Source: Cohnella fermenti (GTDB lineage: Bacteria > Bacillota > Bacilli > Paenibacillales > Paenibacillaceae). Taken from it: a DNA stretch of 64,000 nt. The notes beneath the pieces were generated by a model. It saw nothing but the letters and a program-made list of their open reading frames with translations, was not told the origin of the DNA and did no database searches. Position numbers and translations under genes: made by a program. Shown here piece by piece: positions 55,551 to 63,799 of the stretch. Where the stretch lies: contig NZ_SSOB01000009.1 of the NCBI RefSeq assembly GCF_004801405.1, positions 124,001 to 188,000 of the forward strand, given 5' to 3'. Each line of letters opens with the position of its first letter. Positions within the stretch are counted from its first letter, which is position 1.

Positions 55551-56888
55551 TCAAACGGGAATGAACGGCTCTCTCAGCTCGAACAGCTTCTCGGCCGCCT
55601 CCTGCGCCTCCAGGCGGATCGCCTCCGCATCGCCCGTCAGCAGCTTGCGTTCCCGCACGATCGGCTTGCCGTCGATAAACACATGGCTGACATCGGAGCC
55701 CGAAGCCGAGTAGACAAGGTTGCTGACCGCGTTGTTGTACTTGCCGCGAATGATCGGCGTCAGGTGGTGCTTGCGGAAGTCGACCATAATCAGGTCCGCC
55801 TTCTTGCCGATCTCGAGCGACCCGATCTCCTTGTCGAGCCCAAGCGCCTTCGCTCCGTCGATCGTCGCCATCCGCAGCGCAACTTCCGCCGGAATAGCCG
55901 TCGCATCGAGCAGCCTGGCCTTCTGAAGCAGAGGAACGTACTTCATCTCCTCGAGCATGTCCAGGCTGTTGTTCTCCTTCACCCCGTCCGTCCCGATGCC
56001 GACATTCACGCCCAGATCCAGCAGCTCCTTGATCGGAGCGATGCCCGACGCCAGCTTCAGATTGCTGACCGGACAGTGGGCGACGGACGTCCCCGTCTTC
56101 GCCAGCAGCTCCATCTCCGAGTCCTGAAGCCATACGCAGTGAGCGAGCACCGTCTTCGGCCCGAGAATTCCCCGATCGTAGAACAGCTCCACCGGCCAGC
56201 GCCCGGTCTCGGCGTGCAGCCGGCGCGCCATCGCGATCGATTCCTCGCCGTGCGTGTGAATGCCGGTATCGTACTTCTCCGCCAGCTTCGCGGCCCGACG
56301 GTAGGCATCCTCCGTGCAATAAGTCAGATGCTCAAGCGCGAACCACACCTGGATGCGGCCGTTCGCCGTCCTGTTGCGCTCCTCGACGAGCCGGATGTTC
56401 TTGTCGAGCGATTCGAAGTAATCCATCCCCGGCTTATCGACCACATAAGGAGCAAGCGTCGCCCGCAATCCCAACTGCTCCGCCGCGTCCGCGCAGCGAT
56501 GCATGAAGCGGTACATATCCATGACGCACGTCGTCCCCGCCAGCAGCCCTTCCGTATAGCTGAGGCGCGCCGCCGCGTAAGCCAACTCGTCCGTTAGCGC
56601 CCGATGCTTCGGGTCGACGTATTTGGTCAGCCATTCGAAGACGGGCAAGTCCTCCGCCGTGCCGCGGATAAGTCCCGAATGCAGATGAAGATTGACAAGT
56701 CCCGGAAGCACGACGTGCCCCGCCGCATCCAGCTTCTCTATGTTCGAGTACTTCGCCTCCAGCACGGCCGCCTCTCCGACATCGGCGATTCTCCCCTGCT
56801 CGATCAGCACCGCACCGACCTCGATCACTTCGTTTGTCTCGTTGACGGTCAGAACCGTGCCGCCCGTAATAAGCAAGCTGTCATTCAT
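55551..56888 (-). CDS. SsnA/AtzA-like amidohydrolase (deaminase)
   Basis: A 445-residue amidohydrolase with the same layout as the 46721 gene: LVNLHLHSGLIRGTAEDL (about residue 60), GIHTHGEES, LAHCVWL, HCPVSNLKL, IGTDGVKENN. It lacks the THxHL form (has NLHLH), which is a variant of the HxH metal pair. Likely reactions are deamination or dechlorination-like hydrolysis of a purine-, pterin- or triazine-like ring. The ATG at 56888 has GGGGGATACAG upstream. The frame runs open to 57386 only as the shadow of the SDR gene. Confidence 0.83.
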   Translation of the reverse strand: MNDSLLITGGTVLTVNETNEVIEVGAVLIEQGRIADVGEAAVLEAKYSNIEKLDAAGHVVLPGLVNLHLHSGLIRGTAEDLPVFEWLTKYVDPKHRALTDELAYAAARLSYTEGLLAGTTCVMDMYRFMHRCADAAEQLGLRATLAPYVVDKPGMDYFESLDKNIRLVEERNRTANGRIQVWFALEHLTYCTEDAYRRAAKLAEKYDTGIHTHGEESIAMARRLHAETGRWPVELFYDRGILGPKTVLAHCVWLQDSEMELLAKTGTSVAHCPVSNLKLASGIAPIKELLDLGVNVGIGTDGVKENNSLDMLEEMKYVPLLQKARLLDATAIPAEVALRMATIDGAKALGLDKEIGSLEIGKKADLIMVDFRKHHLTPIIRGKYNNAVSNLVYSASGSDVSHVFIDGKPIVRERKLLTGDAEAIRLEAQEAAEKLFELREPFIPV

Positions 56889-56905
56889 CGCTGTATCCCC
56901 CCGGC

Positions 56906-57643
56906 TCATTGAATGGTGTACCCGCCGTCGGCCAACATCGCGCTGCCGGTCACGAAGGACGCAAGCGGACTCGCGAGGAAAAGAATGCACCCGGCAATCT
57001 CCGAAGGTTCGCCGAGCCGTCCGAGCGGATGCATCCCGATCAGATCGTCGAGCGTTCCTTGCGGCCCCCTGCGCCCCTCGAACTGCCGGCGGAGCAGCGG
57101 CGTATCGATCGCCCCCGGGCAGACGCAGTTCACCCGCACGCCGTCCTTCGCCGTCTCCAGCGCCAGGCTGCGCGTGAAGTTCACAACCGCCGCCTTGGAG
57201 GCCGTATAAGCGGTGAAGGAGGACGCCCCGACGAATGCCAACTGCGAAGCGGTGTTGACAATGCTGCCGCGCGACTCCTTCAGCAGCGGCAGCGCCTCCT
57301 TGCAACTGAGGAACACACTCTTCAGGTTCACGCCCATGACGCGATCCCACGCCTCTTCGGTCGTCTCCTCCAGCGTCGCGACGCATTCGATGCCCGCATT
57401 GTTGATCAGAACATCGAGCGCCCTCCAGCGTTCCTTCAACATCGCGTACGCGGCGGACAACTGCGAAGAGTCGGCCAGGTCTGCCGGATATTCCAGCAGC
57501 CCCGCTTCTTCCCGCACCTCCTTGAAGGCGATATCGAACACCGCCACGTCGGCGCCCGCCTCCCGGAACGCCGTCACAGTCGCGGCGCCGATCCCCGATG
57601 CGCCTCCCGCGACCAGAACCTTCTTGCCCTTATACGAATACAT
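56906..57643 (-). CDS. Short-chain dehydrogenase/reductase
   Basis: A 245-residue classical SDR: NAD(P) loop GGASGIGAATV (about residue 13), NNAG at about 85, catalytic Ser in NTASQLAF and YTASKAAVV (Tyr and Lys). Asp in AVFDIAF after beta-2 suggests NAD rather than NADP. It might oxidise a hydroxylated intermediate made by the Rieske oxygenase. It is 4 bp after the C45 hydrolase gene. GGGGAGGGG precedes the ATG. Confidence 0.85.
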   Translation of the reverse strand: MYSYKGKKVLVAGGASGIGAATVTAFREAGADVAVFDIAFKEVREEAGLLEYPADLADSSQLSAAYAMLKERWRALDVLINNAGIECVATLEETTEEAWDRVMGVNLKSVFLSCKEALPLLKESRGSIVNTASQLAFVGASSFTAYTASKAAVVNFTRSLALETAKDGVRVNCVCPGAIDTPLLRRQFEGRRGPQGTLDDLIGMHPLGRLGEPSEIAGCILFLASPLASFVTGSAMLADGGYTIQ

Positions 57644-57647
57644 TCGC

Positions 57648-58493
57648 TCACCCCTCCCCGCCGAGCCTCAGCCGCTTCCATTCATTGCAGCACGGCTGCC
57701 CCAGCGTGTACCTCATCTCCGCTTCCGCGAGATCCCAGATCATCCCGCTCACCGTATCGTGAGGCAGCGGCGCATTCGAGCGGCCGCTCCGCACGCCGTG
57801 GGCGCACACGCTTCCGAGCGCGCTGCCGTCCTCATTCTCATGCATCCGCAACAAATATTCGATGTTGGCTATCGCTTCCGAAGCGTCCAGCTTCTTGCCG
57901 CCAAGCCCGCTGAGCACCGACTCCGCCCGCTCGAGCCGAAGCTGTCGGTCCCTGCTGACGTCCGCGCTCTGAAGCTCCTGCTCCGCCCGGAACAAGCCGA
58001 ACGACTGATTGCTCCTGGCCGCCCAGCCTTGCGCGGTCGCATCCTGCCAAGCCGTGTAGCCCTGGCTGTGCTCGAAGACGTACAAGCCTCCCCGGCGATC
58101 TACGATCACATGACTCCCGCCGATGGAGATCTCTTCCGCCGCGTCGAACCGTTCCTGCATAAGCGCCAGCGCCTCCTCCGCCGTTGCACAGCGGGCGAGC
58201 ACTTCCGCCTGCACCTTGCCCCGCAGGTCGCCGCGCCAGAAGCCCTCCTTCTTCTCCTTCTCTCCGGGTACGCTATAGCCGAAGAAGGAGCTGATCAGCA
58301 GGAGTCCCTTCTCGTTCATCCCCGAATTGATCCCCGTCTGGGGCAGCAGCCCGAAGGCGAGCGAAGAATAGCCGTCTTCGCTTCCCGCCACACCGTGCCA
58401 ATAGCCGACAGGAGGGTTATCCGCATTCTTGAAGCCGTATACGCAAAGCTGGTCGGATGGATCGATGATAACAAGCGCCCCTATGGTGCACAT
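57648..58493 (-). CDS. C45-type N-terminal nucleophile hydrolase
   Basis: A 281-residue protein of the acyl-CoA:6-aminopenicillanate acyltransferase / linear amide hydrolase group. The chain begins Met-Cys-Thr, so removal of Met leaves Cys as N-terminal nucleophile. Supporting motifs are TGINSGMNEKGLLL, GGSHVIVDRRGGLYVFEH, ARSNQSFG and the C-terminal SGMIWDLAEAEM. Such enzymes cut linear amides. Here it could open an amide made during ring breakdown. AGAGGGGAG precedes the ATG. Confidence 0.82.
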   Translation of the reverse strand: MCTIGALVIIDPSDQLCVYGFKNADNPPVGYWHGVAGSEDGYSSLAFGLLPQTGINSGMNEKGLLLISSFFGYSVPGEKEKKEGFWRGDLRGKVQAEVLARCATAEEALALMQERFDAAEEISIGGSHVIVDRRGGLYVFEHSQGYTAWQDATAQGWAARSNQSFGLFRAEQELQSADVSRDRQLRLERAESVLSGLGGKKLDASEAIANIEYLLRMHENEDGSALGSVCAHGVRSGRSNAPLPHDTVSGMIWDLAEAEMRYTLGQPCCNEWKRLRLGGEG

Positions 58494-58559
58494 GGTCTCC
58501 CCTCTTTTCTCCTGTCTTTCCCTTGTCTTTCCCCTCTCGTCACTGTCCGCCGGCCGACC

Positions 58560-59987
58560 TTAGAAGTTCGGGTAACTTCTCTCCATGCGCATCCGGTTAT
58601 AATCGATCTTCGTCCGCAGCGCCGCTTCGTTCAGCAATCGGAACGAGGCCGCCTGGCCGGCAAGCGCCGCCTTCTCCTCGTCCACATTCACGAGCTTGCC
58701 GTCCTTGACGACAACCTTGCCGCCGACAATCGTCATGTCGACCGTCTGCGACAGCCCCGTCAGCACCGGCAGCGCCGCATCGTCATGAAGAGCGCCGGCG
58801 AAGCCGAGCTGACGCGTGTCGATCATGAACATATCGGCTGCCTTGCCGACCTCGAGCGAGCCGATGTCGTCCTCCCAGCCGAGAACCCTGGCCGAGCCGC
58901 GGGTCGCGATGCGGAGACAATCCTCTGCGCCGAGCGCCGTCGGGCCGTGCATCAGATTGTGCAGCAGGTGCGCGACCCTCACCTCAAGCAGCATGTTGGA
59001 GCCGTCGTTGGAAGCCGATCCATCCACCCCCATGCCGACCTTGACTCCTTTCTCGAGCATTTTCACAATTGGCATGACGCCGGAGCCCATCTTCATATTG
59101 CTCGTCGGGCAGTGCGCCACCCCGCACTGATGCGTGTGCAGATGACCGATCTCATCGTCATTAAAATAAATGCCGTGAGCATACCAGACGTCGCTGCCGA
59201 CCCAGCCGTTCTGCTCCATGAAGTCAAGCGGCCTCATGCCCAGCTTCTCGAGGCAGAATTGATCCTCGTCCTTCGTCTCCGCCAGATGCGTGTGCATCCG
59301 AACACCGTAGCTGCGCGCCAGCGCTGCCGATTCCTTCAGCAGATCGGCTGTAATCGAGAAGGGCGAGCACGGAGCGACGCCGACGCGCACCATCGCGAAC
59401 CGCTTCGGATCGTGGTACGTCTCGATAAGCCTGCGCGAATCGCGAAGAATGATGTCCTCCGTCTGGCACACCTCGTCCGGCGGGAGCCCTCCCTTCGAGC
59501 GCCCGAGGCTCATCGAGCCGCGAGTCGGGAAGAAGCGGATGCCAAGCTCCCCGGCCGCGCGGATCTCCTCGTCGATCATCTCCCCGCTGACTCCGTTCGG
59601 GAAGCAGTAGAAGTGGTCGGCCGCCGTCGTGCAGCCGCTCTTGAGCAGCTCCCCAAGCCCAACGACCGCACTTGCATAGATATCCTCCGGTCGCAGATGG
59701 CGCCAGATGTCATATAAAGTAACAAGCCAATCAAACAACTCCGTCTTTTGAACAAAAGGGATGTTGCGCGTCAAATTCTGATAGAGGTGATGATGCGTGT
59801 TGATAAGCCCCGGGTACACAATCTTGTCGCGGGCGTCGATCACCGTATCGGCAGCCTCATAGGGCAAGTCATAGCCGATTGCCACAATCTGCTGATCGAC
59901 CGCGTACAAGCTCCCTCCCGGATACTGGCGCCGCTCCCCGTCCATCGTGATAATGTTCTTCGCGTTGCGAATCCATAACGTCCCCAA
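58560..59987 (-). CDS. 8-oxoguanine deaminase / hydroxyatrazine hydrolase-like amidohydrolase
   Basis: A 475-residue amidohydrolase. LINTHHHLYQNLTRN (about residue 65), RGSMSLGRSKGG, RMHTHLAETKDE, YAHGIYF and MGVDGSASNDGSNM are landmarks of the group containing bacterial 8-oxoguanine deaminase and AtzB. Deamination of 8-oxoguanine yields urate, which would feed the purine pathway. I start at TTG 59987 because AAAGGGGG lies 8 nt upstream; an open extension to 60080 has no site. It is the first gene of the operon controlled from 60146-60209. Confidence 0.85.
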   Translation of the reverse strand: MGTLWIRNAKNIITMDGERRQYPGGSLYAVDQQIVAIGYDLPYEAADTVIDARDKIVYPGLINTHHHLYQNLTRNIPFVQKTELFDWLVTLYDIWRHLRPEDIYASAVVGLGELLKSGCTTAADHFYCFPNGVSGEMIDEEIRAAGELGIRFFPTRGSMSLGRSKGGLPPDEVCQTEDIILRDSRRLIETYHDPKRFAMVRVGVAPCSPFSITADLLKESAALARSYGVRMHTHLAETKDEDQFCLEKLGMRPLDFMEQNGWVGSDVWYAHGIYFNDDEIGHLHTHQCGVAHCPTSNMKMGSGVMPIVKMLEKGVKVGMGVDGSASNDGSNMLLEVRVAHLLHNLMHGPTALGAEDCLRIATRGSARVLGWEDDIGSLEVGKAADMFMIDTRQLGFAGALHDDAALPVLTGLSQTVDMTIVGGKVVVKDGKLVNVDEEKAALAGQAASFRLLNEAALRTKIDYNRMRMERSYPNF

Positions 59988-60145
59988 CCAGGTAACCCCC
60001 TTTTCGTCGAAGACCGAATCGCCCGGCCAACCGCCCCTGTCTCCTTGGCAGGACTTGCGAATAGGCCATCGGCGATTCAAGAAAGGCCGCGTCCGAACCG
60101 TCGTTCCGCCATCCTTTTAAACCTTTGCAGGTTAGCCTTGTGCCC

Positions 60146-60175
60146 ATTGTATAAGCATCCAATTCGACGCTTCAA
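60146..60175 (-). promoter_or_regulatory. SigA-type promoter of the 50-60 kb operon
   Basis: On the minus strand TTGAAG (60170-60175), an 18-bp spacer and TACAAT (60146-60151), about 150 bp before the TTG start of the first amidohydrolase gene. Confidence 0.65.
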
Positions 60176-60192
60176 CGCTTCGGAGACTTTTT

Positions 60193-60209
60193 TGTCAGTT
60201 TTAATAACA
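60193..60209. promoter_or_regulatory. Candidate PucR operator, site 4
   Basis: TGTCA-GTTTTAA-TAACA, 18 bp upstream of the -35. The 26 bp around it match the pucR site 3 closely (CTTTTNTGTCAGTTTNNATAACA), although the two loci share no other similarity. Nothing else is seen between here and 60426. Confidence 0.6.
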
Positions 60210-60426
60210 CAACATCCGGATTTTTGGTTGTTTTGCACGGAATATTTATCTTCAGCGTAATGAATGATGACATTTCCGTCCAAATTAAAAAGCTTCATCG
60301 CCGCGCCTGCCATATCCGTTGGAACAAACTTGCAGCAAACCACATCGGAATTCGAAAGGATTTTATTGTAAAAAATGAGCTAAAAAGGAGCTCTATCGAA
60401 GATCATTCTTTTTGCAAACACAGTTT

Positions 60427-60704
60427 CTTATCCCTTCTGCTCAGTTCCGCCCCTCCAGCGCCTGCAGCCCCCCCTAGTTGCGCCACACGGCGCCTTATCC
60501 CCGCTGTTCAGTTTCGCCCATTTCGCCCCCCTCCCTGCCTGAGGGTGCCTTATCCCTCTCGCTCAGTTTCGCTGTCACACCGTACGGCGCCTTATCCCCT
60601 CTCCTCAGTTCCACCGTTCGTGCCATCGTTCCGTCCCGCAGTGCCTTATCCCTTCTGCTCAGTCCCCCCTTCTCCACAGACAGTGTCTTATCCCCTCCGT
60701 TCAG
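60427..60704. repeat. Six-unit CTTATCCC...TCAG repeat array
   Basis: An 18-bp unit CTTATCCCYTCYGYTCAG occurs at 60427, 60494, 60549, 60591, 60645 and 60687, in one orientation, spaced 67, 55, 42, 54 and 42 bp. Most units are preceded by GTGC or GCGC and followed by TTCC or TTTC. It lies upstream of the transposase-like gene. Confidence 0.85.
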
Positions 60705-60773
60705 GGGCCGACCACCCTCTTGCCATCTGTTCGGTCTCCAACCGGAAGATGGATGTATTTCCCCAAAAAATGA

Positions 60774-60802
60774 TTGATATAAGAACATTTGTTTGGTATG
60801 AT
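60774..60802 (+). promoter_or_regulatory. SigA-type promoter of the transposase-like gene
   Basis: TTGATA (60774-60779), a 17-bp spacer and TATGAT (60797-60802), 35 bp before the ATG. Confidence 0.7.
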
Positions 60803-60837
60803 GGAAGCACAATCCCTCTCCTGGCGGTGATCCTCTC

Positions 60838-61785
60838 ATGATCGACGACCCGATCGCTTTCGCACAGTTCAAGGAACGCTTCGCCTCCAATCAAGCCTGC
60901 ATCTCGGCTTTGTTCGATGCGCGCTGGCCCGATGGCTTCCGTTGCCCTTGCTGCGGCCAAACCCGTTACTTCCTTATTCGGACCCGCAGGCTTCCCCTGT
61001 TCGAATGCGCCTCTTGCCGCCGCCAGACGTCCCTGATCTCAGGGACCGTCATGGAAGGAAGCTCCACTTCGCTCCCCCGCTGGTTCCAAGCGATCTATCT
61101 GCTCTCGCAGCCTTCCGGCATTGCGGCGACGGAACTGCGCGACATCCTCGGGGTTACCTATAAAACAGCCTGGCTCATCGCCCACAAAATCAGGCACGCC
61201 TTGTCCTTGGAGGTGGAGAGCCGCATTCTGAGCGGCAACGTCCATATTGAGCACGCCGATTATGGCCCCGCCCTCTATCTCGATGCGCGTCAGCCTTTGC
61301 TTCTTGCGGCCTCGTTGGACGAGCAGCAGCAGCCCGAGTTCTTTCGCTTCTGGCAGCCGTCGCCGGACCATGTTGAGGAGGGCTTCTTCAGGCGGATCGC
61401 CCGAGCCGGCATCGAGGCGTTCCGGACGACTTGCACGGACGGGAGTCCCGTGACGATTATTCCGCCTGCCGCCAACCGGAGGCATCCCGCTCTTCGGGAC
61501 CATCGGCGCCATGTCGAGCGTTGGCTGAACGATACGTTCTGCGGCATTCGCCCCAAGCATCTTCAGGCTTACTTGAACGAATACGGCTATCGCGCCAATC
61601 AGGCAGCGGACTTTCTTAGCCCCGGGCTGTCGCTTGGCTCCGTTCTTCGTCTGAGCGCCATCACTCCCGCCATCACTTATCCCGAGCTCACGAAGGACCG
61701 GCCGGTCCTTTTGCCCCCGTGGCACAAGTTCGAGAGCAAGAAGAAGTGGCGGGGCAAGTGGCTTCGGTTGTATACCGCCATTTAG
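60838..61785 (+). CDS. IS1595-type transposase-like protein, degenerate catalytic motif
   Basis: A 315-residue protein with the IS1595 layout: N-terminal zinc ribbon (CPCCGQ and CASCRRQTSLISGTV, about residues 38-70), LPRWFQAIYLLSQ, helix GVTYKTAWLIAHKIR, and the C-terminal KHLQAYLNEYGYR with the final acidic residue. Where active members read V-x-V-D-E-T this one reads VHIEHADYG, so the first catalytic Asp appears to be Glu. The second Asp (TCTDGSP) remains. I see no flanking terminal inverted repeats with target duplications. It has a good promoter and an intact frame, so it may be domesticated. Confidence 0.75.
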   Translation: MIDDPIAFAQFKERFASNQACISALFDARWPDGFRCPCCGQTRYFLIRTRRLPLFECASCRRQTSLISGTVMEGSSTSLPRWFQAIYLLSQPSGIAATELRDILGVTYKTAWLIAHKIRHALSLEVESRILSGNVHIEHADYGPALYLDARQPLLLAASLDEQQQPEFFRFWQPSPDHVEEGFFRRIARAGIEAFRTTCTDGSPVTIIPPAANRRHPALRDHRRHVERWLNDTFCGIRPKHLQAYLNEYGYRANQAADFLSPGLSLGSVLRLSAITPAITYPELTKDRPVLLPPWHKFESKKKWRGKWLRLYTAI

Positions 61786-61947
61786 CAGAATGACTGTTTG
61801 AGCGAGAGCGTATAGCGCCACTTTGAACTTGAACCGGCATCCCAACCCTAGTCCCCTTCATTCAGACGCACACACCCCGTAACCGATGGGAGCACTCCAT
61901 GACCATAGTTTTCATAGTGTTCGTATCCATGACCTTAGGCACACAGC

Positions 61948-62040
61948 CTGCAACCTCTTCGCACAACCTGCAACTCCACCTGACAAGCATGTGACTTGCA
62001 ACCTCAACCTACCGTCTGCAACCTGAACAGCCCGCAACCT
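61948..62040. repeat. GCAACCT-rich degenerate repeats
   Basis: GCAACCT or CAACCT recurs at least seven times over about 95 bp, with the last two as GCAACCTGAAC, running into the inverted 18-mer at 62039. No ORF is supported between 61786 and 62273. Confidence 0.65.
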
Positions 62041-62056
62041 GAACGGAGGGGATAAG
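62039..62056. repeat. Inverted exact copy of the last CTTATCCC array unit
   Basis: CTGAACGGAGGGGATAAG is the exact reverse complement of the unit at 60687-60704, on the far side of the transposase-like gene. The distance between them is about 1.35 kb. The adjoining GGCACCCTT resembles, inverted, the AGGGTGC before unit 3. Confidence 0.85.
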
Positions 62057-62160
62057 GCACCCTTTGGGAAAAAGGGCAATAGCGCGCTGGGAGAGTATAT
62101 CGATAATAATCCATATATATCCATATATTCGGCAACCGATTCGACGGGATGGCAATGAAC

Positions 62161-62210
62161 AAAAAAGTCCTGCCCCCGGCCCCTGGTAACAGGGATGGAA
62201 GACAGGACTT
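62161..62210 (-). terminator. Rho-independent terminator after the MFS gene
   Basis: On the minus strand AAGTCCTG pairs with CAGGACTT across an inner CCCTG/CAGGG hairpin and is followed by a run of T. Confidence 0.85.
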
Positions 62211-62273
62211 GTTCGGAGCAGCAACCCGCCACAGTGCAGGGATGCCCTGAATTGAGTTTACCGCAAAATGAGA

Positions 62274-63782
62274 TTATGCGCGGGCAGGCTTTTTCGCTTC
62301 AGAGGCGTTCTTCTCCGAGTGATCCTTGACTGCGAAATCCTTCGCCGGCTTTGTTTTGCGGATAAAGAATGCAAGAACGAGAGCGGATACCGTCAGCCAG
62401 AAGGCATATTGGAATGCGTGATTGATGCCGCTGACCGTCGCATGGTTCGAGACGTCGAGCATGGCTGCCTTGTCGTTCTGGTCGACTTGGCCGGCAATCA
62501 TCAGTTCCGTTGCAACGGACTTGGCCTTGGTCGACATAACCGTTACTAGCCATGCGGTACCGAGAGCACCGCCGACTGTCCGGAGTGTCTGCGACATGGC
62601 GGAACCGTGCGGGTTCAAACGCTGAGGCAATTGATTCATCCCCGCCGTCTGAACCGGCATCATGAGCAGCGACATGCCGAACATGCGGATTGTGTAAATC
62701 AGAACCATGTGCGTGTACGTTGTATCGACGGTAAGCTGAGTGAATTCCCATGTCGTCGCTGCTGTGATAAGCAGGCCGACAACGGACAGCCAGCGAGCGC
62801 CAATCTTATCGAAGATTGCACCCGTTACCGGAGACATAATGCCCATCAGGATAGCGCCGGGCAGCAGGGCGAGGCCGGACTTGATCGGCGTCAAACCAAG
62901 AATGTTCTGCATGTAGATCGGAGTCAGAATCATCCCTGCGTACATCGCCATTGTGACAAGAATGTTGATGGCCGTCGTCAGCGTAAACATGTCATAGCGG
63001 AAGACACGGAACTCGAGCAGCGGAATTTTGTTGAAAAATTCCTTAAGAATAAACAGAACCAAGGCTATTGCACCTACGGCAAGGCTGACGATAACCATCG
63101 CACTATCCCAGCCATCGTTGCCCGCTTCGCTGAAGCCGAACAGCAGGCCGCCAAAGCCGAGTGTGGACAAGATGACGCCAAGCGCGTTCAGCTTCGGCAT
63201 TGTAAGCTCGTTGACGTTCTTCATGTACTTAAGTCCGACCAGCAAGGCAATCAATGCAAGCGGCATGATGACGTAGAACAGAACGTGCCAGTGGTAGTGC
63301 TCGACGATCCAGCCCGACAGCGTAGGTCCGACTGCCGGCGCGAAGATCATCGCAACTCCCATCATCCCCATCGCTTTGCCGCGCTCTTCGACCTTAAAGA
63401 TCGTCAGGACAACGATGGACATGAGCGGCATCATGATGCCGGCGCCAGCCGCCTGAATGATCCGTCCGGCCATCAGGAACTCGAAGTTGCCGGCGAAGGC
63501 ACAAAATATTGTGCCGATCAAGAACAGCAGCATAGCCGTAATGAACAGTTGACGGGTCGAGAACCGACCGATGAAGTAGGCGCTAAGCGGAATAAGTACG
63601 CCATTGACGAGCATAAAGCCCGTCGTCAGCCATTGGGCGGTGTTGGTCGAGATCGCCAAATCTTCCATGATCTTCGGCAACGCCACGTTCAGGAGCGTCT
63701 GGTTCAGAAGCGTTACGAACGCCCCGAGAATAATGGCCACCATGATGGGGCCGCGTTTTAATGCTGCAACTGCTTGACTCAT
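62274..63782 (-). CDS. MFS drug efflux transporter, DHA2 (EmrB) family
   Basis: A 502-residue, about 14-helix transporter. It has ALPKIMEDLAISTNTAQWLTT (motif D1 region), GRFSTRQLF, the antiporter motif in AVGPTLSGWIVEH, and a positively charged C-terminal tail. Family members export drugs or lipophilic compounds with proton antiport. It lies 17 bp after a MarR regulator, which probably represses it. Its link to the catabolic region is unknown. Confidence 0.93.
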   Translation of the reverse strand: MSQAVAALKRGPIMVAIILGAFVTLLNQTLLNVALPKIMEDLAISTNTAQWLTTGFMLVNGVLIPLSAYFIGRFSTRQLFITAMLLFLIGTIFCAFAGNFEFLMAGRIIQAAGAGIMMPLMSIVVLTIFKVEERGKAMGMMGVAMIFAPAVGPTLSGWIVEHYHWHVLFYVIMPLALIALLVGLKYMKNVNELTMPKLNALGVILSTLGFGGLLFGFSEAGNDGWDSAMVIVSLAVGAIALVLFILKEFFNKIPLLEFRVFRYDMFTLTTAINILVTMAMYAGMILTPIYMQNILGLTPIKSGLALLPGAILMGIMSPVTGAIFDKIGARWLSVVGLLITAATTWEFTQLTVDTTYTHMVLIYTIRMFGMSLLMMPVQTAGMNQLPQRLNPHGSAMSQTLRTVGGALGTAWLVTVMSTKAKSVATELMIAGQVDQNDKAAMLDVSNHATVSGINHAFQYAFWLTVSALVLAFFIRKTKPAKDFAVKDHSEKNASEAKKPARA

Positions 63783-63799
63783 CAGTTTACCTCTCTCCG

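Noticed and set aside
60687-62056. Insertion sequence with the 18-bp inverted pair as terminal repeats
   Set aside because: The same unit occurs five more times on the left side in one orientation, and I see no target-site duplication, so they are not simple element ends.
61912-62232. Minus-strand ORF between the transposase-like gene and the MFS gene
   Set aside because: It runs through repeats and the MFS terminator and has no recognisable ribosome site or domain.
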